From contig CANRHG010000062.1 in the NCBI GenBank assembly GCA_947630385.1, positions 1 through 9,418 on the forward strand: a stretch of 9,418 bases of DNA, written 5' to 3'. This DNA comes from an uncultured Eubacteriaceae bacterium (GTDB lineage: Bacteria; Bacillota; Clostridia; Eubacteriales; Eubacteriaceae). Shown here piece by piece: positions 4,936 through 9,418 of the stretch. A model generated the notes under the pieces. The model was not told the origin of the DNA. It searched no databases and saw only the letters and a list, made by a program, of their open reading frames with translations. Position numbers and translations under genes: made by a program. The stretch's first letter is position 1; every line of letters begins with the position of its first letter.

Positions 4936-6195
4936 TTATTTTAAGAATCCCTGATGTTGACGCATAACCATTTCAGATTCGAGCTGTCTGACCGTATCAA
5001 TAGCAACACCAACAACGATTAGTAACGAAGTTCCACCGAATTGCAGGGAAACCCCTCCGAGGAAGTTCCCGATAATGATCGGAATGACCGCGATGACCGC
5101 CAGGAAGATGGCTCCGAACAGGGTCAGGCGGTTCATGATCCGCTGCAGGTAGGTTACGGTCGGTTTTCCCGGACGGATCCCCGGAATGTAACCACCCTGT
5201 TTTTTGAGGTTGTCCGCGATGTCGTGGGGGTTAAAGGTAACGGCGGTATAAAAGTAGGTAAAAGCTAAAATTAAGACGATATAAATGACCGTCGTCAGCG
5301 GTTGTCCCCAGGACAGCCAGCGCGTGACAAACTCTTGAAATCCGGTTCCCGGGAAAAAGTTTGCGATCGTGACGGGAAAGAGCGTGATCGACGACGCAAA
5401 GATGATCGGGATGACCCCGGCCATGTTAATGCGCAGTGGAATAAAGGTGCTCTGTCCGCCGTACTGTTTTCTTCCGACCACCCGCTTCGCGTACTGGACG
5501 GGAATTTTTCTCTGGGCTTCCGTAATCGCGACGACGCCGTAGACCGCGGCCACCATACCGATAAGAAGTAGGATGACACGGATGATGTCGACCGTTCCCA
5601 TCGTCAGATAGTTATAGATCGTGTAGATCCCACTCGGGATTCTCGAGATGATGCTCGTGAAGATCAGTAGCGAGATCCCGTTTCCGATCCCGTTTTCGGT
5701 GATGAGTTCGCCGATATACATCAAAAGCGTGGTACCGGCCGTCGTGACTAAAACTACCGTAAAGACCGTTAAGGTCGTACGTTCGGTTAATAGGTCTCCA
5801 TACGTTAAGGACATACCTAGAGACTGGATAAGGGCTAGTAAGATCGTGAGGTATTCGGTATATCTCGCGATCTTTTTTCGACCTTCTTCCCCTTCTTTGG
5901 CGATGTTTTCCAAAGCGGGAATGGCGAAGGTCAAAAGATTCATGATAATCGAGGCGTTAATGTACGGCGTGATCCCCATGGCGAAGATCGTGAAGTTTGA
6001 AAAGTTTCCCCCTGAGAGGATATCGAACAGTCCAAATATCCCACCGTCATTAACCAGATTCTGCAGCTGTGATGTATCTACAAACGGAACGGGTATAAAC
6101 GTTCCTAAGCGGTAGATGAAGAGCATCATCAGCATGTAGAGTATCTTACGCCGTAGATCTGGAATATCCCATGCTTCTCTTAGCGTCTTTAACAT
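4936..6195 (-). CDS. secY: Preprotein translocase channel subunit SecY
   Basis: SecY is the membrane channel of the SecYEG translocon, used for export and membrane insertion. The 419 residues show about ten hydrophobic membrane segments. The first starts near 18, and the plug and second segment lie near 55-90 (GLFDILSGGNFSNFTIFAMG). The cytoplasmic loop with YAKRVVGRKQYGGQSTFIPL covers 235-254, and INMAGVIPIIFASSI covers 256-270. The C5 loop GGYIPGIRPGKPT covers 334-346, and the end is MRQHQGFLK. Length and all landmarks match bacterial SecY. The ATG directly follows the rplO TAG (TAGATG), with GAGGT upstream inside rplO, so translation is probably coupled. The stop is 12 nt before adk. Confidence 0.98.
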   Translation of the reverse strand: MLKTLREAWDIPDLRRKILYMLMMLFIYRLGTFIPVPFVDTSQLQNLVNDGGIFGLFDILSGGNFSNFTIFAMGITPYINASIIMNLLTFAIPALENIAKEGEEGRKKIARYTEYLTILLALIQSLGMSLTYGDLLTERTTLTVFTVVLVTTAGTTLLMYIGELITENGIGNGISLLIFTSIISRIPSGIYTIYNYLTMGTVDIIRVILLLIGMVAAVYGVVAITEAQRKIPVQYAKRVVGRKQYGGQSTFIPLRINMAGVIPIIFASSITLFPVTIANFFPGTGFQEFVTRWLSWGQPLTTVIYIVLILAFTYFYTAVTFNPHDIADNLKKQGGYIPGIRPGKPTVTYLQRIMNRLTLFGAIFLAVIAVIPIIIGNFLGGVSLQFGGTSLLIVVGVAIDTVRQLESEMVMRQHQGFLK

Positions 6196-6639
6196 CTACA
6201 GGACCTCTACTTTCCCTCCGCAAGATTCTATTTGTTCTTTTGCCGTCTTGCTCACTTTGTGGGCTTTGACGGTCAGCTTCTTGTCAAGTTCGCCGCGACC
6301 GAGGATTTTGAGCCCGTCGTTCAGCTTCTTGACCATGCCTTTTTCTTTTAGAAGCTCTGGAGTGATGGTATCTCCGTCTTCAAAGACGTTTAAGTCTTCG
6401 ACGTTGATGATCGCGTATTCCTTCTTAAATGGGTAATTGCTGAATCCACGTTTCGGGATACGGCGTGCCAGAGGCATCTGGCCCCCTTCAAATCCCGGAC
6501 GGACGCCACCGCCGGACCTGGATTTTTGACCGTCCTGGCCGCGCCCGGAGGTCTTACCCTTACCGGAACCCGGTCCACGGCCAACTCTCTTGCGTTTTTT
6601 TCTTGATCCGGGAGCTGGGTGTAAATCGTGTAATTTCAT
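6196..6639 (-). CDS. rplO: Large-subunit ribosomal protein L15
   Basis: uL15 binds 23S rRNA late in 50S assembly with a long basic extension. The 147 residues start MKLHDLHPAPGSRKKRKRVG and continue through the glycine- and arginine-rich RGPGSGKGKTSGRGQDGQKS and GGVRPGFEGGQMPLARRIPK. A globular C-terminal half follows, ending IESCGGKVEVL. This is the usual length and domain order. The ATG at 6639 overlaps the TGA stop of rpmD by one base (TGATG). GAGGAGG lies upstream within rpmD, a classic termination-reinitiation layout. The TAG stop touches the secY start. Confidence 0.98.
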   Translation of the reverse strand: MKLHDLHPAPGSRKKRKRVGRGPGSGKGKTSGRGQDGQKSRSGGGVRPGFEGGQMPLARRIPKRGFSNYPFKKEYAIINVEDLNVFEDGDTITPELLKEKGMVKKLNDGLKILGRGELDKKLTVKAHKVSKTAKEQIESCGGKVEVL

Positions 6640-6830
6640 CAGGCCTCCTCAAGTTCTTTCACATCGAGCATGAAATCGGTCTTTTTGATCATCCCGCGGA
6701 TTATCGGTGAATCGTTGTGGATGACCGTCTGGCCGATTTTTTTAAGCCCGAGAGCCTTAATGTTTCTTTTTTGATTCTCGTTGCGCCCGATTAGGCTCTT
6801 CTTCAACGTTATAGCTAATTTCTTTGCCAT
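6639..6830 (-). CDS. rpmD: Large-subunit ribosomal protein L30
   Basis: uL30 is a small 50S protein next to 5S rRNA and helix 38. The 63 residues begin MAKKLAITLKKSLIGRNENQ, followed by KALGLKKIGQTVIHNDSPII and RGMIKKTDFMLDVKELEEA. The conserved core LGLKKIGQTV and the IRGMI segment identify it, and the length matches bacterial L30. AGGTG overlaps the rpsE TAG stop and serves as the Shine-Dalgarno site (gap between genes 7 nt). The TGA stop overlaps the rplO ATG by one base. The gene lies between rpsE and rplO, as in the standard spc order. Confidence 0.97.
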   Translation of the reverse strand: MAKKLAITLKKSLIGRNENQKRNIKALGLKKIGQTVIHNDSPIIRGMIKKTDFMLDVKELEEA

Positions 6831-6837
6831 CTCGCAC

Positions 6838-7380
6838 CTAACCTAAGATCTCTTTGACCGTCTTTCCGCGCTTCTTGGCGACTTCTTCAGCCGTCGTCAG
6901 TTCCGTGAGCCCCTTCATCGTCGCGTTGACCACGTTACGGATGTTGTTCGAGCCCAGGGACTTGGTACGGATATCCTTGATTCCGGCCAGTTCGCAGATG
7001 GTACGCACGGGACCACCGGCGATAACGCCCGTCCCTTTTCCGGCGGGTTTGAGTAAAACCTTGCCGGCGCCGTCGCGTCCGACGATTTCGTGGGGAATGG
7101 TCGAGCCCACGATCGGAACGTGGATCATCTGCTTTTTGGCGCGTTCGGCCCCTTTGCGGATCGCGTCCGGGATCTCGGCGGCTTTGCCTTTGCCGACCCC
7201 TACGCGCCCGTTCTGGTCGCCTACGCAGACGAGTACGCTAAAGCGCATGTTACGTCCACCTTTAACGACCTTCGTGACACGGTTGATGTCGATGACTTTT
7301 TCCTCAAATTCCGGAGCTTCCCCGTCTCTTGAATTTGATCTGGACCGGTTGTCTCTGAACCGGTTTCTATTGCTCTCCAA
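6838..7380 (-). CDS. rpsE: Small-subunit ribosomal protein S5 (TTG start)
   Basis: uS5 shapes the mRNA entry channel and affects decoding fidelity. The 180 residues begin with a tail rich in Arg, Ser and Asn (MESNRNRFRDNRSRSNSRDG), unlike the shorter acidic/basic leaders of many homologues. The double-stranded-RNA-binding-like domain starts at FEEKVIDINRVTKVVKGGRN. It continues with VGVGKGKAAEIPDAIRKG and the C-terminal ribosomal fold, with GKVLLKPAGKGTGVIAGGPV, SLGSNNIRNVVNATMKGL and EEVAKKRGKTV. The start is TTG at 7380-7378. A perfect AAGGAG lies 6 nt upstream, and the first internal Met is at about residue 45, inside the conserved domain, so TTG is the supported start. The gap from rplR is 36 nt. 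Confidence 0.97.
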   Translation of the reverse strand: MESNRNRFRDNRSRSNSRDGEAPEFEEKVIDINRVTKVVKGGRNMRFSVLVCVGDQNGRVGVGKGKAAEIPDAIRKGAERAKKQMIHVPIVGSTIPHEIVGRDGAGKVLLKPAGKGTGVIAGGPVRTICELAGIKDIRTKSLGSNNIRNVVNATMKGLTELTTAEEVAKKRGKTVKEILG

Positions 7381-7386
7381 GATTAT

Positions 7387-7392
7387 CTCCTT
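7387..7392 (-). promoter_or_regulatory. rpsE Shine-Dalgarno site that sets a TTG start
   Basis: AAGGAG on the transcribed strand is followed by ATAATC and then TTG (7380-7378). It is the only well-placed site, and no ATG or GTG lies at a usable distance in the rpsE frame, so it decides the start codon. Confidence 0.8.
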
Positions 7393-7416
7393 ATTAAATG
7401 AGTAACCCCATGGGTC

Positions 7417-7785
7417 TTAAAATTTCAGACCGGCCTCTCTTGCCGCGTCGGCCAACTCCTTGACCTGCCCGGTATAAAGATAGCCGCCTCTATCGAAGAC
7501 GACTTCGGTCACACCGGCTTCAAGGGCCTTCTTGGCGATGTCGGTTCCGACGGCGCGGGCCGCGTCCTTATTTGAGGTAGATTCCAGCTCGCTCTTTAAA
7601 GGTTCCTGGAGCGTGGACGAGGCCACGATCGTTTCGCCTTTGTCGTCGTCGATGAGCTGGGCGTAGACGTTGCGATTGCTGCGAAACACGTTCAGTCTCG
7701 GGCGCTGTGCCGTCCCGGAGATCTTGTTTCGAATGCGGTAGTGTCTCTTTTGGCGTCTACGGTTTTTATCGATTTTTTTAATCAT
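7417..7785 (-). CDS. rplR: Large-subunit ribosomal protein L18
   Basis: uL18 binds 5S rRNA, together with L5, and anchors it in the central protuberance. The 122 residues have the basic N-terminus MIKKIDKNRRRQKRHYRIRN, then ISGTAQRPRLNVFRSNRNVY and AQLIDDDKGETIVASST, and end FDRGGYLYTGQVKELADAAR-EAGLKF. All family landmarks are present at normal length. The ATG at 7785 has AAGGAG 5 nt upstream, 16 nt after the rplF stop. The stop is followed by a 36-nt gap before rpsE, in which I see only the rpsE Shine-Dalgarno site. Confidence 0.98.
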   Translation of the reverse strand: MIKKIDKNRRRQKRHYRIRNKISGTAQRPRLNVFRSNRNVYAQLIDDDKGETIVASSTLQEPLKSELESTSNKDAARAVGTDIAKKALEAGVTEVVFDRGGYLYTGQVKELADAAREAGLKF

Positions 7786-7801
7786 AACTACTCCTTACGG
7801 C

Positions 7802-8335
7802 CTAGCCGGTCTTACCGACTTTCTTACGAATGTATTCGTCACTGTATTTGATCCCATGGCCTTTGTAGGGTTCGGGCGGGCGTTTGGCGCGGATGATGGC
7901 CGCGTGCTGTCCGACCTTTTCCTTGTCGATGCCTTCGATGATGACCTTGGTCGGTCCGTCGATCTTGGTTTCGATCCCGTCCGGGTCGATGATCTCAACC
8001 GGGTGGGAGAAACCGATGTTTAGGACCAGGGTCTTTCCTTTTTTCTCGGCACGGTAACCGATGCCGTTGATCTCCAGGCTCTTACTAAAACCCTTGGTCA
8101 CGCCATCGACCATGTTGTTTACGAGGGCTCGGGTCAGTCCATGAAGGGACTTGTTTTGCTTGGAATCGTTCGGCCGGGAGAACGTGATCGTATCCCCGTC
8201 GATGGTCATCGTGATGTTTGGGTGAAGCTCACGTTCCAGCTGGCCCTTCGGTCCCTTTACGGTGACGTGTTGGTCCGTTAGTTCGACCGTTACGCCCTGT
8301 GGGATCGTAATCGGTGCTAATCCAATTCTAGACAT
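7802..8335 (-). CDS. rplF: Large-subunit ribosomal protein L6
   Basis: uL6 lies at the base of the L7/L12 stalk near the sarcin-ricin loop, where GTPase factors bind. From the ATG at 8335 the product has 177 residues: MSRIGLAPITIPQGVTVELT, the first alpha/beta repeat with VKGPKGQLERELHPNI, then LTRALVNNMVDGVTKGFSKS and INGIGYRAEKKGKTLVLNIG. The second repeat ends with RAKRPPEPYKGHGIKYSDEY and IRKKVGKTG. The frame is open five codons further up to an ATG at 8350. That start would add MVGGR and overlap rpsH, whereas AGGAGG sits 4 nt before 8335 and the family begins MSRIG. The Shine-Dalgarno site overlaps the rpsH TAG stop (gap 8 nt). The TAG stop is 16 nt before rplR. Confidence 0.97.
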   Translation of the reverse strand: MSRIGLAPITIPQGVTVELTDQHVTVKGPKGQLERELHPNITMTIDGDTITFSRPNDSKQNKSLHGLTRALVNNMVDGVTKGFSKSLEINGIGYRAEKKGKTLVLNIGFSHPVEIIDPDGIETKIDGPTKVIIEGIDKEKVGQHAAIIRAKRPPEPYKGHGIKYSDEYIRKKVGKTG

Positions 8336-8339
8336 GCGA

Positions 8340-8345
8340 CCTCCT
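8340..8345 (-). promoter_or_regulatory. rplF Shine-Dalgarno site overlapping the rpsH stop
   Basis: AGGAGG on the transcribed strand includes bases of the rpsH TAG stop (8346-8344) and lies 4 nt before the rplF ATG at 8335. It decides for the MSRIG start over the upstream in-frame ATG at 8350 and suggests coupling to rpsH. Confidence 0.75.
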
Positions 8346-8742
8346 ACCAAACATAGCAGAGGACTTCGCCTCCGATACCGGCTTTACGGGCTTCTTTGTC
8401 CGTGAGCAGTCCTTCGTTCGTGGACATGATGGCCGTTCCCAGGCCGTTTAAGACTTTGGGAATGTCGTTTTTACCCACGTAGATGCGTAGCCCCGGACGG
8501 CTGATGCGCTTGATGCCGGCGATGACTTTTTCTTTTTCCGGTGTGTATTTTAAGGTTATCTTGATGTTGTCGTAAGGCTTGCCTTCGATGACTTCGACGT
8601 CGCTGATGTAGCCTTCCTTCAACAAGATATCCGCGATCCTTTTTTTCAGATTCGAATAAGGGATGCTGACCGTATCGTGGTTTCTCGCGCTCGCGTTTCG
8701 AATTCTCGTGAGCATATCCGCAATAGGATCGGTCATTGTCAT
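8344..8742 (-). CDS. rpsH: Small-subunit ribosomal protein S8
   Basis: uS8 is a primary 16S rRNA-binding protein of the 30S platform; in E. coli it also represses the spc operon at the rplE start. The 132 residues run from MTMTDPIADMLTRIRNASAR and VSIPYSNLKKRIADILLKEG to GLRIYVGKNDIPKVLNGLGT, and end AIMSTNEGLLTDKEARKAG-IGGEVLCYVW. The C-terminal SxxEG motif (STNEG), which contacts rRNA, is intact. The ATG at 8742 is chosen over the one at 8736 because AAGGAGG lies 8 nt upstream. The rplE start, where an S8 site would be expected, is outside the usable sequence. The gap from rpsN is 21 nt. Confidence 0.98.
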   Translation of the reverse strand: MTMTDPIADMLTRIRNASARNHDTVSIPYSNLKKRIADILLKEGYISDVEVIEGKPYDNIKITLKYTPEKEKVIAGIKRISRPGLRIYVGKNDIPKVLNGLGTAIMSTNEGLLTDKEARKAGIGGEVLCYVW

Positions 8743-8763
8743 GAGTGCAACCTCCTTAAGGTT

Positions 8764-8949
8764 TTACCAACTTGCTTTACGTACGCCCGGGATTTCACCC
8801 TTGTAAGCCAACTCTCTAAAGCAGATCCGGCAGATCCCATACTTTCTAAGGTAAGCGTGGGGACGGCCGCAGATTCTGCAGCGGTTGTACTGGCGGGTTT
8901 TATATTTCTGTTTGCGGGCTTGTTTTGCTTTTAATGATTCTTTAGCCAT
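8764..8949 (-). CDS. rpsN: Small-subunit ribosomal protein S14, short zinc-binding form (type Z)
   Basis: uS14 sits in the 30S head near S3 and S10 and is needed for late assembly. The 61 residues are MAKESLKAKQARKQKYKTRQ, then YNRCRICGRPHAYLRKYGIC, then RICFRELAYKGEIPGVRKAS-W. The zinc ligands C24, C27, C40 and C43 are all present. This is the 61-residue C+ form usual in Firmicutes, Actinobacteria and many thermophiles, not the ~100-residue C-minus form. The ATG overlaps the end of rplE by 8 nt, and AGAGG lies upstream inside rplE. No second rpsN copy is visible here. Confidence 0.98.
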   Translation of the reverse strand: MAKESLKAKQARKQKYKTRQYNRCRICGRPHAYLRKYGICRICFRELAYKGEIPGVRKASW

Positions 8950-9355
8950 TGTTTTCCTCTTTTTGGTATGGAAGTCCCATCAGTCTCAGTAGTTCGTGGG
9001 CTTCTTCGTCGGTTTTGGCGGTCGTAATGAACATGATGTCCATTCCGCGGATCTTTTCGACATTGTCGTAATTGATTTCCGGGAAGATCAACTGTTCGCG
9101 GACCCCAAAAGCATAGTTTCCACGCCCATCAAACGAGTTGTTTGACAGACCCTGGAAGTCACGGACCCTCGGTAGGGCGACGTTAAAGAGCTTATCGATG
9201 AAGTCGTACATCTTTTCTTTTCGAAGCGTTACTTTGGCTCCAACGTTCATGCCCTGACGGACTTTAAAGTTTGCGACGGACTTCTTGGCTTTGGTGACGA
9301 CCGGGGCCTGGCCCGTGATCTGAGCCAGATCCGAGACCGCGGCGACGCCGAGCAT
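8942..9355 (-). CDS. rplE: Large-subunit ribosomal protein L5, N-terminus missing
   Basis: uL5 binds 5S rRNA and contacts the P-site tRNA and the S13 bridge. The recognisable part starts at VSDLAQITGQAPVVTKAKKS and runs through FKVRQGMNVGAKVTLRKEKM, ALPRVRDFQGLSNNSFDGRG and EQLIFPEINYDNVEKIRGMD, to ELLRLMGLPYQKEENNG. It covers about the last 130 residues of a ~180-residue protein. The ATG at 9355 is not a credible start: it has no Shine-Dalgarno site, and the family's first ~50 residues should lie further up. The frame stays open to the window edge, but the bases beyond about 9350 encode no L5-like sequence and are far richer in G+C. The stop overlaps rpsN by 8 nt. Confidence 0.9.
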   Translation of the reverse strand: MLGVAAVSDLAQITGQAPVVTKAKKSVANFKVRQGMNVGAKVTLRKEKMYDFIDKLFNVALPRVRDFQGLSNNSFDGRGNYAFGVREQLIFPEINYDNVEKIRGMDIMFITTAKTDEEAHELLRLMGLPYQKEENNG

Positions 9356-9418
9356 CGCCTGATGCGGCGCATCGCCGAGCTGTGCGCCCTGGCCGAACAG
9401 CGCGGCGTGCCGCGCTGC
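9356..9418. other. G+C-rich tail of foreign character at the right edge
   Basis: These 63 bases contain 49 G or C (hand count), against roughly half in the rest of the window. On the minus strand they continue the rplE frame without a stop but lack the conserved L5 N-terminal motifs. On the plus strand one frame reads LMRRIAELCALAEQRGVPRC, with codons ending mostly in G or C. It looks like a helical coding segment from a high-G+C genome, though it is too short to identify. The exact junction cannot be placed; it lies somewhere near 9340-9360. An assembly chimera is the simplest explanation. Confidence 0.45.

Noticed and set aside
6854..7405. Long plus-strand open frame (183 codons) opposite rpsE
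   Set aside because: It is the antisense shadow of rpsE, with no recognisable domain and no Shine-Dalgarno support. The rpsE protein is conserved along its full length.
7381..7416. CCCATGGG palindrome and a 5-codon frame between rplR and rpsE
   Set aside because: It is too tight to form an RNA hairpin, and the tiny frame lacks a Shine-Dalgarno site; the gap is explained by the rpsE ribosome binding site.
8336..8350. Upstream ATG adding MVGGR to L6
   Set aside because: The Shine-Dalgarno site AGGAGG lies inside this extension, and the family starts at MSRIG.
9366..9418. Possible genuine L5 N-terminus in the open minus-strand frame (a GDA triplet falls at the expected distance)
   Set aside because: Only a few residues agree, the invariant basic and hydrophobic motifs before it are absent, and G+C content jumps, so the match looks accidental.
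1..9418. Mobile elements, CRISPR repeats, defence or toxin genes
   Set aside because: No transposase, integrase or direct-repeat array is visible; all coding space is taken by conserved translation, transcription and secretion genes.

Overview
The window is a single, uninterrupted stretch of the bacterial S10-spc-alpha ribosomal protein supercluster. Every convincing gene lies on the minus strand, so transcription runs from the right edge to the left. In transcription order the genes are: rplE (5' end missing), rpsN, rpsH, rplF, rplR, rpsE, rpmD, rplO, secY, adk, map, a small KOW-domain gene, infA, rpmJ, rpsM, rpsK, rpsD, rpoA, rplQ (3' end missing). Together they supply ribosomal proteins of both subunits, initiation factor IF1, the RNA polymerase alpha subunit, the SecY translocon channel, adenylate kinase and methionine aminopeptidase.

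The organism is most likely a Firmicute (Bacillota), probably of the Clostridia/Tissierellia type. The reasons are: rpsD sits between rpsK and rpoA; a KOW/L14e-like gene sits between map and infA; adk-map-infA-rpmJ is the Gram-positive order; S14 is the short zinc form; S4, L36 and adenylate kinase carry cysteine zinc sites; and AGGAGG Shine-Dalgarno sites are strong and frequent. TAA, TAG and TGA are all used as stops (TGA in rpoA, rpsK and rpmD), so the code is standard and not that of mycoplasmas. Base composition by eye is close to half G+C. Genus is not resolvable from this reading.

Layout: 9418-4936 is the spc part (rplE to secY); 4923-2994 holds adk, map, the KOW gene and infA; 2785-1 is rpmJ plus the alpha part. 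Packing is extremely tight, with gaps of -8 to 41 nt, and several Shine-Dalgarno sites overlap the upstream stop codon, which implies translational coupling. Only two gaps exceed 100 nt: 208 nt between infA and rpmJ, and 136 nt between rpsD and rpoA. Both can be folded by hand, on the transcribed strand, into multi-helix structures with GAAA-capped hairpins. Together they bracket the rpmJ-rpsM-rpsK-rpsD block. They are the best candidates here for undescribed regulatory RNA, possibly for feedback by a ribosomal protein such as S4, but that role is inference only.

The last ~60 bases at the right edge are strikingly G+C rich (49 of 63 by hand count). They replace the expected N-terminal part of L5, which suggests an assembly chimera. 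No mobile element, CRISPR array, tRNA or rRNA is visible, and no stretch longer than 300 bases lacks a gene.
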